From: Wolbachia sp.
Lineage (GTDB): Bacteria > Pseudomonadota > Alphaproteobacteria > Rickettsiales > Anaplasmataceae
DNA: 42,098 bases
Reading direction: 5' to 3'
Assembly (NCBI GenBank): GCA_022836975.1
Contig: JAIXMJ010000001.1
Coordinates: 15,765 to 57,862, forward strand
Every line of letters starts with the position of its first letter. Positions within the stretch are counted from its first letter, which is position 1. Both the position numbers and the translations under genes were made by a program. The notes under the pieces were generated by a model, which made no database searches, was not told the origin of the DNA, and saw only the letters and a list, made by a program, of their open reading frames with translations. Positions 35,586-42,098 of the stretch are shown in pieces.

Positions 35586-37025
35586 ATGAATAAATTAGTC
35601 CACTTATTGAATAAAGAAGACGAGATATGTAAATTACCGCATAATATTGAAGCTGAACAGATGTTGATTGGCGCAATGATACGTGATAATAGAATCTGTG
35701 ATGCAGTGGAAGATATAATAACAGCTGAAAATTTCTATGATCCGTTACACCAAAGCATATTCATCCAAATTTCTAAAACAAGAAAGCATGGTATTGTCGC
35801 CAATGAGCTAAGCTTGAAGATGTTTTTTGAAAATAATCAAGCTTTCAATGACTGTGGAGGAGTTGAATATCTGACAAAACTTGCAGCGAAAGCAAGTATT
35901 GCTCTAGATATATACAGTTTAACCAGAATAATTCGTGATGCATACTTAAGAAGATGCTTGATTAAATTAGGACAGGAGATAATTAATGATGGTTACAGTT
36001 GTGATGTAGAGAGCTCTGCACAAGTACAGATTGAACAAGCGATGACAAAATTGTTTAATTTAGCAGTGAAGAAGCAGGATGATAAGAGGTATATAAAGCT
36101 CGAAAGCGCCATACAAGATGTAGTTGAAAAAATTAGCTTATTAAAGCAAAATCCCGATGCATTTGGTATATCAACAGGGTTTCAAGATCTCAACCATCTT
36201 TTAGGTGGCTTACAAAAATCTGATTTATTAGTTTTAGCTGCAAGACCATCTATGGGTAAAACAGCTATGGCACTAAATATTGCCCTAAATGCCTGTAAAG
36301 TTTTACACACAAATTTTAACGGACAGAATCACGTGGCATTTTTCTCGCTCGAAATGTCAGCAGAGCAATTAACTGCAAGGCTACTTACTATAGAATCTGG
36401 AATCAGTTACCACAAAGCCTTAACAGGTAGAATCAGTAACTTTGAATTACAGGAATTCATTAACACAAGCGCTACATTGTCTGCATTACCTTTTATAATA
36501 GATGACACCCCTGCACTGTCAATCAATGCACTACGTACACGCATACGTCTATTGTATCAACTATATAACATAGAAGTAGTATTTATTGACTATCTTCAAC
36601 TAATTAGAGGTACTACCAAGAGAAGCAATGAAAATAGAGTACAAGAAATATCAGAAGTAACACAAGGGCTAAAGGCAATAGCAAAAGAATTGAATATCCC
36701 TGTAGTAGCATTGTCACAACTTTCTCGTTCTGTTGAGCAAAGGGATGATAAAAAACCTCAGCTTGCAGATTTACGTGATTCAGGAAGTATAGAACAAGAC
36801 GCAGATATAGTAATGTTTCTATATAGAGAAGAGTATTATGAGCTAAGGAAACAACCAAATGAAGGTAGCAATAAACATAGAGAGTGGCAGGAAAAAATGG
36901 AGAAAATCAGTAATATTGCAGAGCTGATTATTGCAAAACAAAGAAATGGGCCCATAGGTAGTATCAAATTATATTTTGATTCTAATCGTGGTGTATTTAA
37001 AGATTATACTGAAAGGTACAGTTAA
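35586..37025 (+). CDS. dnaB: Replicative DNA helicase DnaB
   Basis: A 479-residue hexameric helicase that unwinds DNA ahead of the replication fork. The N-terminal domain begins LPHNIEAEQMLIGAMI; the Walker A motif ARPSMGKTAMA is near residue 220, FFSLEMSAEQL follows, then VVFIDYLQLI (Walker B) and LSQLSRSVEQRDDKKPQLADL with RDSGSIEQDAD. No intein is present and length is standard. virB9 follows 25 to 60 bases downstream on the same strand. Confidence 0.96.
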   Translation: MNKLVHLLNKEDEICKLPHNIEAEQMLIGAMIRDNRICDAVEDIITAENFYDPLHQSIFIQISKTRKHGIVANELSLKMFFENNQAFNDCGGVEYLTKLAAKASIALDIYSLTRIIRDAYLRRCLIKLGQEIINDGYSCDVESSAQVQIEQAMTKLFNLAVKKQDDKRYIKLESAIQDVVEKISLLKQNPDAFGISTGFQDLNHLLGGLQKSDLLVLAARPSMGKTAMALNIALNACKVLHTNFNGQNHVAFFSLEMSAEQLTARLLTIESGISYHKALTGRISNFELQEFINTSATLSALPFIIDDTPALSINALRTRIRLLYQLYNIEVVFIDYLQLIRGTTKRSNENRVQEISEVTQGLKAIAKELNIPVVALSQLSRSVEQRDDKKPQLADLRDSGSIEQDADIVMFLYREEYYELRKQPNEGSNKHREWQEKMEKISNIAELIIAKQRNGPIGSIKLYFDSNRGVFKDYTERYS

Positions 37026-37086
37026 CAACTATTGCAGCTTATACTGATTTATGATAAACTTCAGGGTCTATGTGGTATTAAAATTT

Positions 37087-37881
37087 ATGAAGCGTTTATT
37101 ATTCATTGTATTATTATTTTTACATGGTGGTATTATATCTGCAAAGCAGGAACCACGTTCAATATCTGGAGATGAACATATTAAAGTGATTAATTATAAC
37201 CCACAGGCTATACACAAGTACACAGGTTTTTATGGATATCAATCTAGTATACTTTTTGAAGAAGGGGAAGTAATACAGAGCATTACAATGGGTGACACAA
37301 CTGGTTGGCAGATTGTACCTCAAGGTAATAGGTTATTTATAAAACCAATAGATGATATTGCTGATACTAATGCAACGATTATCACCAGTAGGAGAGTCTA
37401 TTACTTTGAATTACATGCTGAAGAAGCAACTGGACTAGATGACCCAAAATTAGCATACGAGGTAAGGTTCCTCTATCCTTTATTTAATAATGATGGGTTA
37501 TATAGTAAAGGTGGAGATGTATTTGCACACATTAATACATCTGATAGCATTCCAGATTTAACCGACATCGAAATTATAAAACAGGGTATTAACTTTAACT
37601 ATTCTGTATCGCATGTTCAAGGCAGCGAAACTATAGTACCTATTAAAGCATTTGACGACGGAAAATTTACCTATTTACAATTTCGCAAACATACTGAATT
37701 TCCTGCAGTCTTTCTTGTCAACCATAAAGGATTCGAGTCTGTAATAAACTTTCGTATAGAGGGTGATTTTCTAATCGTTGAAAGAATAGGTTCAGTCTTT
37801 ACTTTAAGGAGTGGTTCAAACGTCGCATGTTTGTTTAATGAAGATATACCTTTTAAAAAGAGCAAAAAGAAACGTCGTTAA
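37087..37881 (+). CDS. virB9: Type IV secretion protein VirB9 (detached copy)
   Basis: A 264-residue periplasmic/outer-membrane core-complex protein. ATG 37087 starts a clean signal peptide (MKRLLFIVLLFLHGGIISA); the frame extends to 37051 but that would place twelve residues before it. VirB9/CagX features are YNPQAIHKYTGFYGYQSSI, FEEGEVIQSITMGDTTGWQI, GNRLFIKP, RRVYYFELHA and YEVRFLYP, followed by the C-terminal domain with FDDGKFTYLQF and ending in basic residues. Anaplasmataceae usually carry a second virB9 apart from the virB8-virD4 cluster, which this resembles. It overlaps the convergent recO by 29 bases. Confidence 0.9.
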   Translation: MKRLLFIVLLFLHGGIISAKQEPRSISGDEHIKVINYNPQAIHKYTGFYGYQSSILFEEGEVIQSITMGDTTGWQIVPQGNRLFIKPIDDIADTNATIITSRRVYYFELHAEEATGLDDPKLAYEVRFLYPLFNNDGLYSKGGDVFAHINTSDSIPDLTDIEIIKQGINFNYSVSHVQGSETIVPIKAFDDGKFTYLQFRKHTEFPAVFLVNHKGFESVINFRIEGDFLIVERIGSVFTLRSGSNVACLFNEDIPFKKSKKKRR

Positions 37882-38584
37882 CCATTAAGCTTCTAGCTTC
37901 TGGTACTTTAATGTTTAATTGCAAAAATAAATATTTATTTAAAAAGTATCCAGTAATCTTTAATCCAGACTGAAATTCAGAATAGGGATAATTCTCTTGT
38001 ATATTATTGTTGTATACATCATAAAGAATTTGCGGAAAAGACAGTAATTTATCCGCATAAGAAATTCCTATAGCTGTTGATACTGCTCTTCCCGTCTTTG
38101 GAGAGATAAACTGTAAATTCTCTTTTGTACCTGTTACAGCACATTTTGATAAATCTAGTTTAAACCCCAATTGTGTTAGTAGTAAAAGCTCTAAACTAAG
38201 ATAATACCCTTGCCAAATTTTATTCTCTTCTTTCATTATATTGATAAAATGTAGAAAGTGATCATAAAACAGAGTGTAAGGTTCTCCTTCTGGAAGCACC
38301 TTTTCTAAAATAGAAGTGAAAGAAATAATCGCAATATTTTTTAATCTATCATGAAAAAAATGGTATGAAGGAGACTCTATCAATTCACATTTAAAAAATC
38401 CTAAATTTTCTGGTAGTCTTGCATTCCATTCTACATCTAGTAAATTACTTATTTGAAACTTATTGTTCATTAATTTTACTAATCCCCTACGCTTGCCATG
38501 ATTTTTTGTAAATAAGGAAATAATTAAACTTCTGTCTCCATATTTTTTAGTTGCGATAATGATACCTTCATCTTGCCATTTCAT
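37853..38584 (-). CDS. recO: DNA repair protein RecO
   Basis: A 243-residue recombination mediator that helps load RecA through RecF-type repair and anneals single strands. The N-terminal OB-fold opens with MKWQDEGIIIATKKYGDRSLIISLFTKNHGKRRGLVK, a strong RecO signature, and the rest is helical with CAVTGTKENLQFISPKTGRAVS in the zinc-like region, where only one Cys remains. Length is typical. It is convergent with and overlaps virB9. Confidence 0.9.
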   Translation of the reverse strand: MKWQDEGIIIATKKYGDRSLIISLFTKNHGKRRGLVKLMNNKFQISNLLDVEWNARLPENLGFFKCELIESPSYHFFHDRLKNIAIISFTSILEKVLPEGEPYTLFYDHFLHFINIMKEENKIWQGYYLSLELLLLTQLGFKLDLSKCAVTGTKENLQFISPKTGRAVSTAIGISYADKLLSFPQILYDVYNNNIQENYPYSEFQSGLKITGYFLNKYLFLQLNIKVPEARSLMVNDVSFCSF

Positions 38585-38643
38585 AAAAATCTTTACAACA
38601 TTGAATACATAATGTTAACTGATTAAAAATATTATCGCATTAT

Positions 38644-40527
38644 ATGAGTAGCAATTTAAACCTAGAACAATTAAATCCAGAACAACAGTCAGCTACAACT
38701 AACGTTGACGGACCATTATTGATACTTGCTGGAGCAGGTACTGGAAAAACTAAAACTATTGTTTCTAGGATAGCACATATTATTAATAATAACTATGCTT
38801 TGCCTGAACAAATATTGGCGGTAACATTCACAAATAAAGCAGCTAATGAAATGGGTTCCAGAGTATTTAGGCTTGCTAATGTAAATGTACCATGGCTTGG
38901 CACCTTCCATTCTATTGCAGCAAAAATTTTACGTAAGCACGCAGAACTGGTAGGCCTGAACCTTAACTTTGTTATTATAGGTATTGATGATCAACTGCAG
39001 ATCATAAAGAGTATCATGAATGACATGAATATATTTACGGAAAAATATAATACAGTTATGAATGCAATACAGAAATGGAAAGAAAAGTCTACTCAAATTC
39101 AATCAGAGGTTGTATTAGAAATATATGAGAAATATCAAGAAAGGATTAGATTTCTTAATTCCGTTGATTTTGGCGATCTACTATTATACAACATAGAAAT
39201 TTTTAGCAAATATACTGACATATTATCTCATTACCAAAGTAAATTTAAGTATATAATGGTAGATGAATACCAAGATACAAACACAATACAGTATCTATGG
39301 CTCAAGTATCTTGCACAAACACATTCGAATATTTGCTGTGTTGGCGATGATGATCAATCAATATATAGTTGGCGTGGTGCAGATGTTGAAAATATCTTAA
39401 GATTTGCAGACGATTTTAAAAATGCAAAGACCGTAAAGTTAGAGCGTAATTACCGTTCAACATTCCACATACTTTCAGCTGCGTCATATATAATCAATAA
39501 TAATAAAGCTAGATTAGGCAAGAGCTTATGGACTGAAAGTACTGATGGAAATAAGATTAATCTGGTAAAATTATGGGATAGTAATACCGAAGCAAGATAT
39601 ATCAGTGAGCAAATATTAAAACTTAATCAGTACAAATTTAGCGAGATTGCAGTTTTAGTAAGAGCTACCTTTCAAACTAGAGTACTCGAGGAATATTTTA
39701 TAAAATATGCAATCTCTTATAAAATTATAAGTGGCATGAAGTTTTATGAACGTCAGGAAATTAAAGATATAATTGCATATTTAAGACTTATTATAAATAA
39801 TAGCGATGACCTTGCACTTGAACGCATTATAAATCGTCCAAAAAGAGGGATAGGTACTACAACTCTAAAAAAAATCTACACGATTGCTCGAGATAATAAG
39901 GTATCATTTTTTGAAGCAATACAAGCATTAATTAATAATGGCCAAATAACAGAGAGAATTAAATTATCATTAAACGATTTTATTAATAAAATTAAATTTT
40001 GGAAAGAAGTAATCAGTACAAAAACACTCCACAGTTTTGTTAAAAGTATTGCAGCAGAATCAGGGTACATTGAAATGCTTGAGGAAGAGGGGATAACTGG
40101 TCTAGCACGCATAGAAAACGTAAAAGAACTTATTTCATCCATGAAGAACTTTGAAAATGTTACAGTCTTTTTAGAACATATCAGTCTAGTAATGGAAGCA
40201 GATAATATTAAAGATGGAGACAACGTATATGTGATGACATTACATGCAGCTAAAGGATTAGAATTTCCATGCGTATTTTTACCAGGCTGGGAAGAAGGTC
40301 TATTCCCACATCAGAGATCTTTTGATGATAGAAGCGGCAAGGCATTAGAAGAGGAAAGAAGGCTTGCATATGTAGGAATCACAAGAGCAAAAGAAATGTT
40401 AACTGTTTCATACGTGGATAGAAGAGAAATCAATAATCAATGGCAGACAATGAGTGTGTCTAGGTTTATTAAAGAATTACCAAAAGAAAATGTGGCAATA
40501 ATAAGAAATAGTACCGTCTACTACTGA
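38644..40527 (+). CDS. uvrD: UvrD/PcrA-family DNA helicase
   Basis: A 627-residue superfamily 1A helicase used in nucleotide excision and mismatch repair. Motifs in order: Q-motif LNPEQQSA, Walker A AGAGTGKTKTIVSRI near residue 29, TFTNKAANEMGSRV (Ia), MVDEYQDTN (II, near 206), GDDDQSIYSWRGAD (III), LERNYRS (IV), VYVMTLHAAKGLEFP (V) and RRLAYVGITRAKEML (VI). The C-terminal region after motif VI is short, about 40 residues, and lacks the RNA-polymerase-binding tail of longer UvrD/PcrA proteins. It starts 59 bases from recO, divergently. Confidence 0.92.
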   Translation: MSSNLNLEQLNPEQQSATTNVDGPLLILAGAGTGKTKTIVSRIAHIINNNYALPEQILAVTFTNKAANEMGSRVFRLANVNVPWLGTFHSIAAKILRKHAELVGLNLNFVIIGIDDQLQIIKSIMNDMNIFTEKYNTVMNAIQKWKEKSTQIQSEVVLEIYEKYQERIRFLNSVDFGDLLLYNIEIFSKYTDILSHYQSKFKYIMVDEYQDTNTIQYLWLKYLAQTHSNICCVGDDDQSIYSWRGADVENILRFADDFKNAKTVKLERNYRSTFHILSAASYIINNNKARLGKSLWTESTDGNKINLVKLWDSNTEARYISEQILKLNQYKFSEIAVLVRATFQTRVLEEYFIKYAISYKIISGMKFYERQEIKDIIAYLRLIINNSDDLALERIINRPKRGIGTTTLKKIYTIARDNKVSFFEAIQALINNGQITERIKLSLNDFINKIKFWKEVISTKTLHSFVKSIAAESGYIEMLEEEGITGLARIENVKELISSMKNFENVTVFLEHISLVMEADNIKDGDNVYVMTLHAAKGLEFPCVFLPGWEEGLFPHQRSFDDRSGKALEEERRLAYVGITRAKEMLTVSYVDRREINNQWQTMSVSRFIKELPKENVAIIRNSTVYY

Positions 40528-40588
40528 TTCTAACATTCTCCTCCATAGCAAATTGAAGGCTTGATTTATGTTGAACATTCCCTCTTTA

Positions 40589-41917
40589 TCACAAAACAAT
40601 TAAGTTCTCCAGTTTCTCTCTTATTTCCTTATACATTTTAATTTTGTCTCTATATTTTGATGTAAGCTTAAAAACAAATGGTAATCCTATAATAGTCATA
40701 CTTAACACTAAAACAAGCAGTACATGTCTTCTTTTATATTTATTATGTTTCTCAGAAAAGTAAAAATTTAAAAACCTATAAAAACTTTTCTGGCTTTCTT
40801 GAAATTGCTGTTTAATAAGCAGATCTATAGGAGTATAGTTGTTATTACATTTTACATTAATATTTGCACCATTTACAATCAATAGTTGTGCTATATTAAA
40901 ATTATAATTCTGAATGGCTATATGTAATGCAGTGTAACCATGCGAGTCACGAATATTTATATTCACTTTAGAATCTAACAATATTTTGATAACTTCTATA
41001 TGCCCTTTTTTAGCTGCTAGATGTATAGAAGCTTTACCACACTTGGTAAGAGAGTTTACATTTACCTTAAATTTTAATAGTAGCTTTACTGCTTCAAGAT
41101 TACCATTATAACTTGCCTTGTGCATACCATGATCCTTTGCTTTAACTCCCTTAGATACTAGATATTCCATCATTTTTTCATTGCCGTTTTCTATAACGCA
41201 ATCTAGTGGATCAAAGCCTAGCTTATTTTTGACCATAATAAATTCTATAAATTTCGTATTGCTTAATCTCTTCCCAATAAGCTTAACAACTTGCATGTGA
41301 TTATTATATGCTGCTAAAAACAATAGGGTATTATCTTCTGTATCTTTTGCATATACGTTTGCACCTCTTTTCATCAGATATTCTAGAATTTCCATTCTAC
41401 TTTCACAATGTGCAGCATATTCAAATACTAGTGCAAATAACGGTGTATGTGAATTGTTGTTATAAGACTCAAGATTTGCACCTCGATCGATTAAAATTTG
41501 CACACTTTTTTTAGATCCATATAATGCAGCCATATGTATAGGGGTATGTCCTTCTACAAGATTATGTACATTAATTTTTGCACCATTTTCTATTAATAAT
41601 TCCATCATTTCTATATCGTCTTGTAGCACAGCAAGATGTAAAGGTGTTAGTCCATTTTGGTCTTTAGAATTAATAGTTAATTTGCTAATTAGAAGCTTTG
41701 CAATTTTTTTATGTCTATGTATAACGGCATAGTGCAACGGATTTCTATCATCTTTATCTACTGCATTGAAGTCTGCTTCATGTTCTAATAAAGATTTTAC
41801 TCCTTTGAAATCCCCTTCTATCGTAAGTTCATGCAATAAGGTAATTCCATTATCATTCTTTGAATTAATGTTAAAGCCACTTTCTATTAATTGACTTATG
41901 TCTTCTTTGTTACTCAA
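40589..41917 (-). CDS. Ankyrin-repeat protein with C-terminal membrane anchor
   Basis: A 442-residue protein with about 11 divergent ankyrin repeats (residues 1-370), a hydrophilic spacer, one hydrophobic segment (HVLLVLVLSMTIIGLPFVF, about 395-413), and a short basic tail. Start is TTG at 41917: a GAGGTAG ribosome site lies six bases upstream, a stop codon precedes it in frame, and no in-frame ATG occurs for many codons. The repeats are much less alike than in the 34395 gene. A tail-anchored ankyrin protein could sit in the bacterial inner membrane facing the cytosol, or act in a host membrane if exported; neither can be decided here. Confidence 0.85.
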   Translation of the reverse strand: MSNKEDISQLIESGFNINSKNDNGITLLHELTIEGDFKGVKSLLEHEADFNAVDKDDRNPLHYAVIHRHKKIAKLLISKLTINSKDQNGLTPLHLAVLQDDIEMMELLIENGAKINVHNLVEGHTPIHMAALYGSKKSVQILIDRGANLESYNNNSHTPLFALVFEYAAHCESRMEILEYLMKRGANVYAKDTEDNTLLFLAAYNNHMQVVKLIGKRLSNTKFIEFIMVKNKLGFDPLDCVIENGNEKMMEYLVSKGVKAKDHGMHKASYNGNLEAVKLLLKFKVNVNSLTKCGKASIHLAAKKGHIEVIKILLDSKVNINIRDSHGYTALHIAIQNYNFNIAQLLIVNGANINVKCNNNYTPIDLLIKQQFQESQKSFYRFLNFYFSEKHNKYKRRHVLLVLVLSMTIIGLPFVFKLTSKYRDKIKMYKEIREKLENLIVL

Positions 41918-42098
41918 GTTCTACTACCTCAATAATGTGTAATAGTACTACTGTTTAATTAAATTTGAGATTTTAAACTTTTAAACGAAAATCTGAATAA
42001 CTATAAATCGTTGTTTGTTTTTTATTGCTATTTATTTTTATAAAAAAAATTTTCGATAATTTCCTGGAATTTATGAACATGTCATGGAATTTTACCTC
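41918..42098. other. AT-rich end of the window
   Basis: This region should contain the promoter of the minus-strand ankyrin gene. I see no gene, RNA or clear repeat in it. Confidence 0.3.

Overview
The window looks like chromosomal DNA of an Anaplasmataceae bacterium (order Rickettsiales), an obligate intracellular alphaproteobacterium. The evidence is the low G+C content, a class I lysyl-tRNA synthetase, an unbroken virB3-virB4-virB6 (four copies) type IV secretion cluster, a detached virB9, several ankyrin-repeat genes, a compact mix of housekeeping genes in no familiar operon order, and many short tandem duplications. I cannot fix the genus by eye. Ehrlichia, Neoehrlichia and Wolbachia-like lineages are all possible. 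Two details differ from what I remember of Ehrlichia and Anaplasma: there is no sodB in front of virB3, and the four VirB6 proteins are all of similar, moderate size.

Layout. 1-8.5 kb: a block with bioY, an Xaa-Pro aminopeptidase, rodA, a multi-pass membrane protein with a decayed paralogue beside it, murD and a cysteine desulfurase. The block is bounded by two inverted remnants of the same IS5-type insertion sequence (1-102 and 7450-7551). A second IS remnant and a frameshifted ankyrin gene follow. 8.6-14 kb: a UbiH-type hydroxylase, transketolase, rpsD, tRNA-Leu(UAA), iscX and pdhB. 14-28 kb: the minus-strand type IV secretion operon virB3-virB4-virB6-1..4, ending in a small acidic protein of unknown function. 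28-34 kb: lysK, infA and maf on the plus strand; a poly-serine membrane protein and a putative HExxH metallopeptidase on the minus strand; dapF; an RDD membrane protein; tRNA-Leu(CAA). 34-42 kb: a cytosolic ankyrin protein with near-identical repeats, dnaB, virB9, recO, a UvrD-family helicase, and a membrane-anchored ankyrin protein.

How the genes fit together. VirB3, VirB4, the four VirB6 proteins and VirB9 are parts of one envelope-spanning secretion machine; VirB8, VirB10, VirB11 and VirD4 must lie elsewhere. The two intact ankyrin proteins, the HExxH protein and perhaps the acidic protein are reasonable candidates for host-interacting proteins, but nothing in the sequence proves secretion. 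RodA, MurD and DapF point to retained peptidoglycan-precursor and meso-diaminopimelate metabolism. The cysteine desulfurase and IscX belong to Fe-S cluster assembly, and BioY imports biotin.

The most unusual material is accessory: IS-flanked inverted repeats, a lineage-type family of multi-pass membrane proteins (one intact, one decayed, one with a 9-bp poly-serine microsatellite), a repeated carbohydrate-binding-like motif in the VirB6 ectodomains, and a palindrome whose loop is exactly the -10 box of an ankyrin gene promoter. I found no CRISPR array, prophage or rRNA. All calls come from reading the sequence; no database search was run.
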